NCBI GenBank assembly: GCA_023678885.1
Contig: CM042955.1
Location: 20,161,835-20,225,834 of the forward strand
Direction: 5' to 3'
Length of the DNA: 64,000 bases
Source: Pogostemon cablin
Taxonomy: Eukaryota; Streptophyta; Magnoliopsida; Lamiales; Lamiaceae
Shown here piece by piece: positions 32,517 to 43,885 of this stretch (positions are counted from its first letter, which is position 1; every line of letters begins with the position of its first letter). A model generated the notes under the pieces. The model saw only the letters and a list, made by a program, of their open reading frames with translations. It made no database searches and was not told where the DNA came from. The position numbers were made by a program, and so were the translations under genes.

Positions 32517-32630
32517 TTTACCAGAAACCCTACCTTTTCTCTCTTCTTTGATCGTAATCACCGTCTTCTTTTCTTTTGCATCACTATCTTCTTCTTCCCC
32601 CTCTCTTTATCCTTTTTTTTTTTTTGTTCC

Positions 32631-35600
32631 ATGGCTGCTCCGACCGTTAACCCCTCTTCTCAGACTACCGCTATGATAAATTTGGTGCAAATTAAACTTT
32701 CTTCCTCCACGTATCTTATGTGGAAACGACAGTTCATCTCCATGACTACTACCTTCGAATTCCTTGATCTTATCACTGGTCCATCAAATGCTCCCTCAAA
32801 AACCCTAGTCGATGCGGAAGGCATGGAATCACCCAATCCCGCCTACAATTCGTGGTTTTTGCGTGACCAAAAATTGCTCGGTGTGCTTTACGCAACCCTG
32901 GAGCCGGAAGCAATGGCAGAAGTTCTGGATTGTGAGACCTTCGATTCGGCATGGCGTGCACTGGAATCTGCCTTCGCGCATGCTTCCACTTCTCGTGCAC
33001 ATCAGCTCCGTGAGGAACTATTGTCTCTTCGCCGAGATGACCAACCTGTCGCCGAGTATGGTCGACGATTTAAGGCCTTGTGTGATCAGCTCTCTGCGAT
33101 CAACAAGCCTGTTGATGAAAGTGACAAGAGTCACTGGTTCTTGCGAGGTCTTGGTCCTTCATTCACTGGTTTCGCGGACACTCGGCTGGCAATGCACCTG
33201 ATTCCATCTTTTCGTGAGTTGCTCCATCAAGCTGCCCAATTTGAATTGATGTCGAAGTCCATGGAGCGGGTTCATGCTGCTGCGGCGCCCTCTACGGTTG
33301 CCTTTGTTGCAGCTGACGCGAGCTCGTCTGCTTCTTTTCCCTCCCGACAGCATGGAGGCCAGAACAGTGGACAGCAGCATGGAGGGCAGACGGGTGGACA
33401 GCAGCGAAGGTTCAATCCTGCTGGTCACGGCGGTTATGCAGGTCGTGGCCACGGTGGCCAACGGTGGTTCACACCACGTTGCCAGCTATGCCGGGGGGAG
33501 CACTATGCCGATAAGTGCCCCCGGTATTTGCAGCTTCAACAGCAGGTTGGACTTCAACCCTCTCCGTCCTCACAGCGGGCTGACCTAGCCCAAGCATTCA
33601 ATGCTGCGTGTTCTATCTCCTCCCCACCTCCGGCCTCCGACTGGTATGTGGACTCCGGAGCCTCCGCTCACATGACGCCCAACAGCTCTTCTTTAGACTC
33701 GTTTGAGCCTTACTCTGGTAATGCCTCTGTCACAGTTGGTAATGGACATTCTCTTGATATTTCTCACATTGGTTCGAGTCATTTATCACCTGATATAAAT
33801 TTGTTGAATGTCTTGGTGGTTCCGAAAATTACTAAAAATCTGTTGTCGATTAGCAAACTAACATCGGACTGTCATGTTGATGTGGTATTCTCTGATAAGA
33901 CTTTTGCTATACAGAATCGGGTGACAAAGGAAACACTGGCTCAGGGAAAATGTGAGAATGGTCTTTATGTTCTAGAGAAGTGTGACAATGAACCAGCTCT
34001 GCTTGCTGCTTTACATTCTAAAGACTTAAGAGCTAGCTTTAATTTGTGGCATTTACGCCTTGGACATGTTTCTTTTGGTACTATTTCATTGTTGAATAAA
34101 CTTGGACATCTATCAGTTACATCTTTATTACCCAATCCGACTTTGTGTTCGCCTTGCCAATTGGCTAAGAGCAAAAAAATTACCTTTTAATGTAAATGAA
34201 AAGCGTGCTTCATCTGTTCTAGATTTGATACATTGTGATCTGTGGGGACCGTCACCTGTTACTTCTTCTGCTGGCTATCGTTATTATGTTGTGTTTGTGG
34301 ATGATTTCTCTCGTTTTTCATGGCTCTATCCATTACGTGCTAAGTCTGAATTTTATGAAGTTTTGGTTCGATTTCATACGTTTGTCTGCAATCAATTTTC
34401 TCGTTCTATGAAAGTTTTTCAATCTGATGGGGGCACTGAGTTTGTGAACAAGCGTGTGAATGATTTTATGGCTCAACATGGAATTTTTCATCGGCTCTCA
34501 TGCCCTTACACTCCGCAGCAGAATGGTAGAGCGGAAAGGAAACATAGACATATTATTGAGACAGGTCTCTCCATGCTCTTTCATGCTTCTGCTCCCGCAA
34601 CATTGTGGTTTGAGGCTTTTGCTACAGCAGTTTATATTATTAATCGGCTTCCATCAGCAATATTGGAAACTAAATCTCCATATGAGCTTCTTTTCCACCA
34701 TATACCTGACTTTACTATTTTCAAGCCCTTTGGATGTCGAGTTTTTCCTTTCTTGCGAGATTATGCATCCCATAAGCTCTCGCCCCGCAGTTGCGCTTGT
34801 ATTTTTTTTGGGTTACAGTAGTACTCATAAAGGGTTTCGGTGCTTCGATCCTTCTTCCGCCCGCATTTACATCACTCGGCATGCTCGGTTTGATGAGCAG
34901 GTTTTTCCTTTAACTGGTATTTCTGTTTCATCTCCTGATGGATTGCCCGTTTCGAGTTTTTTGGATCCTGCTCCTCCTAGCACGGAGTCACACCTGCCAA
35001 CTCCGTATCATCTTCATGTCAACTCTCTTGATGATGTTTCACCAACACCACATGTTGATGATGTTCCGCCAGCGCCACATGTTGATGATGCTCCCTCTCC
35101 TTTGGCGGCGTCACCGCCTCCACCTCTGGCCGCGCCGCAACTTCCACCACTGGCACGGCTGCCTCCACATCATATGGTGACTCGTGCGCGTGCAGGTATT
35201 TTTAAACCTAAGTATCCGATTGATCTTGCATCGACAGCGCTTCTCTCCTCCTTGGCTCTTGTCTCTGAGCCTCGTGGCTTTGCATCCGCTGCTAAGTACC
35301 CTCATTGGATGGCTGCAATGCATGAGGAAATTGATGCTTTGAAGGAAAATCAGACGTGGGATTTGGTAACCCCTCCTTCCAACACTAATATTGTTGGCTC
35401 CAAATGGGTGTTTCGGACTAAGTTTCGGTCAGATGGCTCCATTGAGCGTTATAAAGCTCGTCTTGTTGCTCAAGGATTTACTCAGGTTCCCGGCGCTGAC
35501 TTTCATCACACTTTTAGTCCTGTCGTCAAAGCAGCAACTGTGCGCACTGTTTTGGCAATTGCTGTACATTACCAGTGGTCTCTGCATCAGTTGGATGTAA

Positions 35601-36826
35601 AGAACGCATTCTTGAATGGAATTCTCACTCAACCAGTTTATATGGCTCAACCACCTGGCTTTATTGATCCACGCCATCCTCATCATGTGTGTCGCCTTAA
35701 GAAGGCCTTATATGGTCTTCGCCAAGCCCCCTTGGCTTGGTTTCAGAGGTTCAGTTCTTATTTGTTCACAGTGGGCTTTAAACAGACACAGTCAGACTCC
35801 TCTTTGTTTTATCTTCACAAAGGTGCTTCGGTTCTGTACCTTCTACTTTATGTCGATGATATAATTATTACTGGTAATGATCAGGTTCTGATACAGGGGT
35901 TTATTACTCGCACTCATGCTGCGTTCTCGATCAAGGATCTTGGGAAATTGAATTATTTTTTGGGACTAGAAATTTCTTATACTTCTACTGGTCTTTTTGT
36001 TGGGCAAGCAAAATATGCTCATGATATCTTGGAGCGTGCTGATTTGCTGGATTGCAAGCCCGTTTCTACACCACTGGCTGCCGGTGATTCTTTGGTCAGT
36101 ACTGGATCCTTTTTTGCTGATCCAACCTTTTATCGGTCTTTGGTTGGTGCTTTGCAGTACTTGACTATCACCCGGCCTGACTTGTCTTTTGCAGTCAACT
36201 CTGTTAGCTAGTTTATTCAGTCTCCCACCTCTGATTATTTTCTTGCTGTTAAGCGCATTCTACGGTATGTGAAAGAAACTATTCACTACGGTCTCAACTT
36301 CACTCACTGTCCAGAGAAGTCGATTGTGGGCTATTCAGATGCGGATTGGGCTAGATGTATTGAGACTCGTCGATCCACCTATGGTTACTCTATTTTCTTC
36401 GGTGGTAATCTTGTTTCTTGGAGTGCGAAGAAACAACCTACTGTGGCTCGCTCAAGCTGCGAGTCGGAGTACCGCGCCATGGCTACTGCAGCTTCTGAGA
36501 TTGTTTGGGTGACAAGCTTACTTCGTGAGCTTGGTCAGTCTTGCTCTAGTCCGCCATTGCTCCTAAGTGACAATAAGAGTGCGATCTTTCTAAGCCAGAA
36601 TCCTGTTGCACACAAACAGGCGAAGCACATCGACATTGATTGCCATTTTATTCGTGAACTTGTTTCTTCGAGAAAACTTCAGACGCAGTTTGTTCCTTCT
36701 CATCTACAAGTGGCTGACATCTTCACCAAGAGTCTGCCCCGACCTGCCTTTGAACTTCTTCGATCCAAGCTCTGCGTTTGTTTACACCCCACGCTTCGCT
36801 TGACGGGGGGTAACAGGAGTAAATAA
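32631..36826 (+). pseudogene. Copia Gag-Pol polyprotein (two frameshifts, one nonsense)
   Basis: Gag likely begins at ATG 32631 (MAAPTVNPSS). In order: Gag core with SWFLRDQKLLG and ELLSLRRDDQPVAEY; zinc knuckle CQLCRGEHYADKC (about 33480); protease DWYVDSGASAHMT (about 33640); GAG-pre-integrase WHLRLGHVSFG (about 34050); integrase with HCDLWGPS, FQSDGGTEF and YTPQQNGRAERKH (34230-34550); reverse transcriptase with WVFRTKFRSDGSIERYKARL and YVDDIIITGND (35400-35880); RNase H with YSDADWARC and SCESEYRAM (36330-36480). Breaks: an extra A in an A7 run near 34176-34182, an extra T in a T8 run near 34802-34809, and TAG at 36209-36211 where the family has CAG. Otherwise every catalytic block is intact. 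Confidence 0.93.
36800..36810 (+). promoter_or_regulatory. Polypurine tract
   Basis: TTGACGGGGGG ends exactly at the first base of the 3' LTR; it is the plus-strand primer site for reverse transcription. Confidence 0.8.
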
Positions 36827-36975
36827 AGTATACATATAGGAGATCTTTATTTGTTGTATATTTTACATATTTATCTCCACTAATTGTGGATTCTGTTGTA
36901 TTGTATCATCATATATACGGGCAATATACTCCTCACTGTAACACGGTGAATTTATCTCAATTCCCAAATCTTACA
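36811..36975 (+). repeat. 3' LTR of the young copia element
   Basis: 165 bp, identical to the 5' LTR and followed by the GATCT duplication. Confidence 0.95.
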
Positions 36976-36980
36976 GATCT

Positions 36981-39174
36981 TCATACTTGACCAGATGCTA
37001 TAGGGACACTAATCCGTAACCTATTTTCATCGGATGTTATATGACGCAAGTATCAGTTTTATGATTTGGATTCGTATTTTGCACGACTTTCTTTTCAATT
37101 TGCAGTTTTATAACAGTCTCTTTCTTCTTTAATTGTTTTGTACTATGTGCTGCAGAAGTAGTTCGTTGGATTATTTTAAACTTTAAGGAGTTTCTGGGTG
37201 CACCAAGGTTAAATAGTTGATCAATTAGTATACAAATAGTTATTTTTTTCTAATTTTTTATTATTTAATTTAATTTAATGATAAAAATTAAATTAAAACT
37301 TAATCTAATAATTAAAATGGTTAGCATCAATGCACCAAGTAAACCCTCGTTGGATCTTTAATTTCATCTAAAGAAAATATTAAGTGCACCATAGTTGGAT
37401 TTTTAATTTCATCTAAAAAAATTATTTTATGTAGGATTTTTCTATCTTCCTTTTAAGATTGTGTAAAAACGATTAAAAAATAATTAAAAATAAAACCTTC
37501 CCCCACTAATTCAAGTAATTGAGTTTATTTTATTCAAATTTCGATTTAAAGAAAGAACATCACAATATATGAATAGATATGTTAATGAGAACTGATAAGT
37601 CATATTCCTTTGACTCCTAATTCAAATTTCATTTATGGAGTTAAAAAGAAAAAAATCTATTATTATTATTATTATTTAAAATTTTGAAAATAAATAAATA
37701 ATAAAATATGTTGCGTGCAAGTATTATTTAAATAATTTTAATATTAAAGTATATGATAGCTAAATTATTGTGTTAAGTGTCATTTTCTTTTGTGATTTGA
37801 ATTGGAGACCAACATGAATTGAAGTTTGGGATGAAAAAATTAGTACTAAGCGTATGATCTATTTTTTTTTTAATAAGCTACTTTCACATATGTAAAGTAA
37901 TACTCTGATATACATGATATATATAATAATTTGGGAATATTATGTAATACTCTTCATTTCCGATAAACTTAGTTACAAAAATTCTTAATGCAAAAGAATT
38001 GATGCTATTTTTTAATCAAAATAATGAAAATAAAATAATAATGTTGATCAACAAGCAATTAGCCAAAATATTAAAAGCCTAATCTAATAAAAGCAAAGTA
38101 AGATATATTCTTAAAAAGTGTGCATGCAGCACTCTAACTTAACAAGCTTTTATATAAGTATAAAGACTAATATTAATTAGGTTGGGAATATATAATTATG
38201 ATGGATACACTATATTCTTCTCAATATCGTACCTAGTAGAACTTGTCGTACAATTCAAATAATTCCCAACAAAAGCTGCTTTTCCATCCCATACGAGTAT
38301 TTACATTTTGTTTTAATTTATTCCATGAATTTTTTATATTTAAAAAGAATAGAAACACACTCATAACCTCTCAATATGCATTATTTTGGAAATGTTATCG
38401 CACGTATGAATGTATTCAAAGATGGACTTATATAGTACTTACCTTAACTTTTTTATTCGTAATAGTAGTAGTAAATTAACTTTTCAAAAAAAATAAAAAA
38501 TAAAAAGTTATACCTTTAAAATTAATACAAAATAAGTAAATAGATCTATAGTATTATATGTTCGTTTTGAGTTTTTGATATAATAGATTTTAATTTTATA
38601 TCAAATTAATATGTGATAGATTTGTAGTGATATATTTAAGAATGTATTAATTTATTTGAAATCTAGAAGAAATGAGAGAGGAGAGAAATAGAAAGAATGA
38701 AAATTAATTGAGCAAGGAGGGTATTGACATGTATGACATAGAAAATATCTATACCCTTGAAAGAAAATATAGATTTTTCTACTAAATAAATATCACTTAT
38801 TTAACGTGTGCAATATGAGATATAACATTAAAATACAACAAGTCAAACAAAAACATGTTTTTAAAATTAAAAACAAACATGTCGGGTAAGGATAAATATT
38901 AAACCCTAGCTAGCGCAAAATAGGTCATAAGCCACATAAAAAGACAAAATAAAGAAAGGCAAAATAATAATAATAATAATAAATTGAACAGTTCCATAGA
39001 ATATTAATTTTCTTTTAAAAAAAAATAAATTTAAATTCTATCTAATATAAAATGAGGAGACTAATTCTTTATGTTACGTACACTATTAGTATGCAATTTA
39101 TTCATCAAATTAATTATTAAATGGTTTAATTATTAGCTAAGAATATGCTAAGCATGATTAAATGCTTTTGTGAC
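36981..39174. other. Intergenic, AT-rich, no gene seen
   Basis: No coding region. GCACCA words at about 37199, 37331 and 37386 suggest an old dispersed repeat without clear ends. Short ATT and TTA microsatellites occur near 37660 and 38970. Confidence 0.5.
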
Positions 39175-39179
39175 GTTAT

Positions 39180-39390
39180 TGTTGGTTGGGTGTCAACCAA
39201 AGTCCCACATCGGTTAGACATGGGAAGGCAGAGGGTTTATAAATGAGGAATGGACTCTCCCTAGCATAAGGCCTTTTGAGCGTGATGCTCAGAGTGGTAA
39301 AACCGTGCGGGCCAGTGGGCGGCCCAAAGCGGACAATATCATGCTAGTGGATTGAGTGGGCCCGGCTCCGCTGGGCGGATAAACCCAACA
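39180..39390 (+). repeat. TRIM LTR A (alpha type)
   Basis: 211 bp. It carries the alpha-type hairpin GAGCGTGATGCTC (39278-39290) and is preceded by GTTAT (39175-39179). Confidence 0.88.
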
Positions 39391-39499
39391 AGTGGTATCA
39401 GAGCCAGGCCCCAGACTTAACCGGCCCAACCCGGGATTGGTGGGATGTTCGGACCTCAAACTGGATGGTCTAGCTGCGGGACTTTGTTTGAGGGGGAAA

Positions 39500-39628
39500 T
39501 ATTGGTTGGGTGTCAACCAAAGTCCCACATCGGTTAGAAGTGGGGATGGCGGAGGGTTTATAAGTATGAGAGAGTCTCTCCCTAGCATGAGGCCTTTTGG
39601 GCGTGATGCCCGAAGTGGTAAAACCGTG
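39500..39628 (+). repeat. TRIM LTR B (beta type, truncated)
   Basis: It begins TATTGGTTGGG (terminal TG changed to TA) and is cut off after ACCGTG, where LTR C starts. It carries the beta-type hairpin GGGCGTGATGCCC. Confidence 0.85.
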
Positions 39629-39629
39629 A

Positions 39630-39898
39630 TGTTGGTTGGGTGTCAACCAAAGTCCCACATCGGTTAGACATGGGGAAGGTGGAGGGTTTATAAATGTGGA
39701 ATGGACTCTCCCTACATCGGTTAGACATGGGGAAGGCGGAGGGTTTATAAATGAGGAATGGACTCTCCCTAGCATGAGGCCTTTTGAGCGTGATGCTCAG
39801 AGTGGTAAAATCGTGCGGGTCAGTGGGCAGGCCCAAAGCGGACAATATCATGCTAGTGGATTGAGTGGGCCCGGCTCCCTGGGCGGATAAACCCAACA
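39630..39898 (+). repeat. TRIM LTR C (alpha type) with a 57-bp internal duplication
   Basis: 269 bp. The stretch from CATCGGTTAG at 39658 is repeated in tandem from 39715 (period 57), explaining the extra length. It carries the alpha-type hairpin. Confidence 0.87.
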
Positions 39899-40007
39899 AG
39901 TGGTATCAGAGCCAGGCCTCAGACTTAACCGGCCCAGCCCGGGATTGGTGGGATGTTCGGACCTCAAACTGGATGGTCTAGCTGCGGGACTTTGTTTGAG
40001 GGGGAAA

Positions 40008-40242
40008 TGTTGGTTGGGTGGCAACCAAAGTTCCACATCGGTCAGAAGTGGGGATGGCGGAGGGTTTATAAGTATGAGAGAGTCTCTCCCTAGCATGAGG
40101 TCTTTTGGGCGTGATGCCCGAAGTGGTAAAACCGTGCGGGCCAGTGGGCAGGCCCAAAGCGGACAATATCATGCTAGTGGATTGAGTGGGCCTGACTATA
40201 CTAGGGGCCCGGCCCGGCTCCGCTGGGCAGATAAACCCAACA
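40008..40242 (+). repeat. TRIM LTR D (beta type)
   Basis: 235 bp. It carries the beta-type hairpin and an extra segment of about 23 bp near 40193-40215 (GACTATACTAGGGGCCCGGC). Confidence 0.87.
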
Positions 40243-40351
40243 AGTGGTATCAGAGCCAGGCCCCAAACTTAACCGGCCCAGCCCGGGGTTGGTGGGATGT
40301 TCGGACCTCAAACTGGATGGTCTAGCTGCAGGACTTTGTTTGAGGGGGAAA

Positions 40352-40563
40352 TGTTGGTTGGGCGTCAACAAAAGTCCCACATCGGTTAGACATAGGGAAA
40401 GCGGAGGGTTTATAAATGAGGAATGGACTCTCCCTAGCATGACGTCTTTTGAGCGTGATGCTCAAAGTGGTAAAACCGTGCGGGCCAGTGGGCGGCCCAA
40501 AGCGAACAATATCATGCTAGTGGATTGAGTGGGCCTGGCTCCGCTGGGTGGATAAACCCAACA
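40352..40563 (+). repeat. TRIM LTR E (alpha type)
   Basis: 212 bp, complete at both ends. Only AG of the following TRIM interior is kept before the sequence becomes copia RNase H on the minus strand. Confidence 0.88.
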
Positions 40564-42406
40564 AGCCACTCTGGGTATCACAAAATACTACATACCTCTG
40601 TTGCTTCAATCCAATCTCCTCCATAAACCTTTTGAACCATAACACCTCTTTACATGCTTCCGTTGCAGCAATGTACTCTGATTCTGTTGTGGAGAGTGCA
40701 ACACACTTTTGCAATCTTGATTGCCATGACATAGCGCCACCTGCGAATGTCACTAGGTAAGCAGAAATCGACTTTCTGGTGTCCACATCAGATCCCATAT
40801 CTGAATCGGTATAGCCAACTAACTCGGGCTTCCCACCTCCAAAGGTGAGTCTCAAACTAGACGTACCTCGTAGATACCTCATTATCCACTTCACAGCATT
40901 CCAATGCTCCTTTCTCGAATTAGATAAATAACGGCTAACAACACCAACTGCATGAGCTATGTCAGGCCTCGTACACACCATTGCATACATCAAGCTTCCC
41001 ACAGCTGAAGCATATGGAACTCTTCTCATTGCTTCCTTCTCTTCATCGGTTGAAGGACTATGATGAGCACCAAGCTTAAAATGAGTGGCAATAGGAGAAC
41101 TAACCACTTTAGCTTTGCTCATATTGAAGTTCTCAAGCACTTTCTCAATATACTTCTCCTATGACAAGTGCAGCTTCTTGTTTGCTTTATCTCGGGTGAT
41201 GTTAATACCAAGGATTTTCTTTGCTGGCCCCAAATCCTTCATGGTAAAGGATCTGCTCAACTGTTTCTTCAACCTGTCAATTCTTGAAACATTCCTGCCA
41301 ACAATTAATATATCATCAACGTACAGCAATAATATAATGAAATCATCATCCGAGAACTTCTGAACAAACATACAATGATCAGAAATAGTCTTCTGGTAGC
41401 CTTGCTCTCCCATAACTGACTCAAATTTCTGATACCACAATCTAGGTGCTTGCTTCAAACCGTAGAAACTTTTCTTCAGTTTGCATACATGGTCTTCTTT
41501 TCCCTTCACCTTGAAACCTTCAAGTTGCACCATGTAAATCTCTTTATCTAGCTCACCATGAAGAAAAGCAGTTTTGACATCCATCTGCTCAATCTCCAAG
41601 TCAAGACTAGCAGCCAAACCAAGCACAAAACGGATAGAAGACATTTTGATAATCGGAGAGAAAATTTCCTCAAAATCAACTCCCTCTTTCTGACTGAAAC
41701 CTTTAACAACCAATCTAGCTTTGAATAGAGGCTTTGAGGTGTGCTCAACTTATTTTATCCTGTACACCTACTTGTTCTTCAAAGCATGCTTCCCCTTTGG
41801 TAGTTTCACCAGATCAAATGTGTCATTTTCATGCAAGGACTTCATCTCATCTTGCATTCCTTCCAACCATTCATTCATGTGTTCTCCACGAACTGCTTCT
41901 CCATAGCATTCAGGCTCTCTCCCGTCGGTCAAGAGCACATACTGATTAGGAGGATACATCCTAGAAGGTACACGAGCTCTATTACTTCTTCTAGGTAGTT
42001 CTTGAACCTCCTGTTCTGGAACATCAGGTGATTGCGGCTGATCGATATCATCTTCATCATGCAAATGATGATCGACATGCTCATCATTACCAAAATCAGG
42101 CTGATCCTGATTCTCCTCTTCAGCTTCTACTTGACCTTGACCTTGAGGAACAATTTTCGAGTCAATCAAGTCATCACTAGGTGTAGAAACTGAGCTATCC
42201 GTCTTCTCAATGTCTCTTATGGTTTGATCCTCAACAAACACAACATCCCGACTTCTGACAAGCTTCTCCTCCAAGGGATCATAAAGTCTGTAACCAAACT
42301 CATCTTGGCCATAACCAAGAAACACACACTGTCGAGTCTTCATATCCAACTTAGACCTCTCATCTTTGGGAATATGCACAAATGCCTTACATCCAAAGAC
42401 CCGCAA
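40564..42406 (-). pseudogene. Copia reverse transcriptase and RNase H (broken)
   Basis: Three successive minus-strand frames carry, in order: a linker with RRSNRARVPSRMYPPNQYV, then the reverse transcriptase start (42406-41768); KGFSQKEGVDFEEIFSPI, MDVKTAFLHGELDKEIYM and YVDDILIVGRN (41713-41159); and connection and RNase H blocks (41140-40564) with SLMYAMVCTRPDIAHAVGVV and STTESEYIAATEA. A stop or frameshift separates each pair. RNase H is cut just after VVFCDTQSG, where TRIM LTR E begins. Confidence 0.88.
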
Positions 42407-43885
42407 ATGATTATAGGAAATATCTTTTCCTGATCAAACTCTATCTGGAACATCAAAGTCTAAAGGAACACACGGAGTAAGATTTAAAACATGTACCACA
42501 GTACTCAGAGCCTCACCCCAAAATGATGAAGACAATCCTGCTTCTGATAGCAGATATCTTACTCTCTCGACCAATGTTCTGTTCATCCTTTCTGCAAGAT
42601 CATTCAACTGAGGAGTCTTTGGAGGAGTCTTTTGATGTCGGATACCTTGCTCTCTGCAATACTAATCAAAAGGACCAATATATTCCCCTCCATTATCCGA
42701 TCTGATACATTTCAACTTCTTCCAAGTCTGTCTCTCAACTAAGGCATGAAACTACTTGAATGCATCGAGCACCTGATCTTTCGTCTTCAACATGTAGATC
42801 CAGGTTTTTCTTGAGTGATCATCTATAAAAGTAACAAAATATAAAGCACCACCAAGAGTTCTTGTTTTCATAGGACCACAAACATCAGAATAAATTAAAT
42901 CGATTATACCCGATGCTCTGGTAGGAGTTGAGGTCTTGAAAGCAACTCGAGTTTGCTTTCCCGCCAAACAGTGAGAGCACTTCCTTAAAGATGCATTCTT
43001 CAAGTCTGAAATGAGATTTCTCTTCTCTAAAATCTTCAATCCCTTTTCACTGATATGACTGAGTCTGCTGTGCCACAACTCAACTATCCCCTCATTCTTA
43101 ACTGCATTAATAGAGCCATCAAGTAGCTTTGCTTGCATCAAATACAATGAGGAGTGTTTTTGACCTCTGGCAACAACTAAAGAACCTCTTGTAAGCTTCC
43201 ACTGACCATCGAAGAACACACTGCAGAAACCTTCATCATCAAGTCTCCCAACAGATATCAAGTTCAATCGAAGATCAGGCACGTGCTTCACATTTCTCAA
43301 AATTAGTGTAGCACCATTACTAGCCCGCAAACATACATCTCCAATGCCAATGGCTTTAGCTAAGCCATCATCACCCATCCTAACATTACCATAGTCACCT
43401 GACATGTAGGATGTGAACATCTCTCTACGAGATGTGGCATGTATGGATGCCCCACTATCAATCACCCAACTGCTTTCACGACATGCAAGATTGACAACTT
43501 CATAATCACGAAAGATAAGGAAATCACCTGTTGCAGCAGACACTCGATCATTATCTTTCGTTTCTTCATTCTTTCTTTCTTTCCCATTTTCTTTCTTGTC
43601 ATCTTGCTTGGGTTTTCTGTAATACTTTACTATGTGTCCTGGAGTTTTACAATTCCAACAGTCAACCTTGCTATGTCTGTTGGATTTACTCCTCCTGCCT
43701 TTTTGCTTGCCTGTTGGACCTCTACTAATACTTCTCTCCCTCTTCTCTGTAACCAAAACCTCTGATTGCTGTAAAGGGCCCTGCGATTTTCTCCTCGTTT
43801 CCTCATTCAAAACGCTGCCCTTAACCAAATCCATTGTAATGGTACCATTGGGGGCTGAATTAGACAAAGATGTACTGAATGTCTC
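42407..43885 (-). pseudogene. Copia Gag C-terminus, protease and integrase (broken)
   Basis: From the nested junction the frame reads a basic linker and a zinc knuckle CWNCKTPGHIVKYYRK. The last cysteine of the CCHC motif is replaced by Tyr. Protease follows (SWVIDSGASIHATS, about 43480), then GAG-pre-integrase (LWHSRLSHISEKGL, about 43080) and the start of integrase (YSDVCGPMKTRTLGG, about 42880). Between 42752 and 42407 the integrase continues in other frames with stops. Before the nested insertion this joined directly to the Gag segment at 52229-52694. Confidence 0.87.

Larger units (their letters stand above)
32340..36975 (+). mobile_element. Young Ty1/copia LTR retrotransposon with identical LTRs
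   Basis: 4636 bp bounded by GATCT on both sides (32335-32339 and 36976-36980). The two 165-bp LTRs (32340-32504 and 36811-36975) show no difference by eye, so insertion was very recent. The LTR begins TAACAGGAG and ends AATCTTACA, giving TA...CA instead of TG...CA ends. A primer site TGGTATCAGCCC directly follows the 5' LTR and the purine tract TTGACGGGGGG directly precedes the 3' LTR. Internal order is gag, protease, integrase, reverse transcriptase, RNase H, as in copia elements; the Gag style and tiny LTRs suggest the Ale/Retrofit group. The coding region has two frameshifts and one nonsense codon. Confidence 0.95.
39180..40563 (+). mobile_element. TRIM-like array: five short LTRs with three primer sites
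   Basis: LTRs of about 211-269 bp (one truncated) repeat head to tail. They run TGTTGGTTGGG...GATAAACCCAACA, and three of them are followed by TGGTATCAGAGC (39393, 39901, 40245), the initiator-Met tRNA primer site. About 110-bp internal segments end in the purine-rich GTTTGAGGGGGAAAT just before the next LTR. This is the plan of a terminal-repeat retrotransposon in miniature: LTR, primer site, purine tract and no coding capacity. The order is LTR A, interior, truncated LTR B fused to LTR C, interior, LTR D, interior, LTR E. The bases before LTR A are GTTAT; those after LTR E belong to a copia element. Confidence 0.87.
40564..43885 (-). mobile_element. Tork-like Ty1/copia element, 3' part (truncated at its 3' end)
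   Basis: This is the minus-strand rear of the element whose 5' part lies at 52229-53548; the Athila-like element at 43886-52228 separates them with a GTCTC duplication. It runs from late Gag through protease, integrase and reverse transcriptase and stops in mid-RNase H at 40564. Its 3' LTR and purine tract are missing, and the TRIM array occupies that place. TNT1-like wording in the polymerase suggests the Tork group. Confidence 0.88.

Noticed and set aside
32415..32630. Upstream ATG that extends the copia Gag by 72 codons
   Set aside because: The extension begins inside the LTR and is hydrophobic and Phe-rich from a T/C-rich leader; MAAPTVNPSS at 32631 fits the family start better.
39180..40563. 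Cassandra-type TRIM with an embedded 5S rRNA promoter
   Set aside because: I looked for the 5S internal-control sequence (GGATGGGTGACC, AAGCGTGCTTGGGC) and did not find it; only the general TRIM layout fits.
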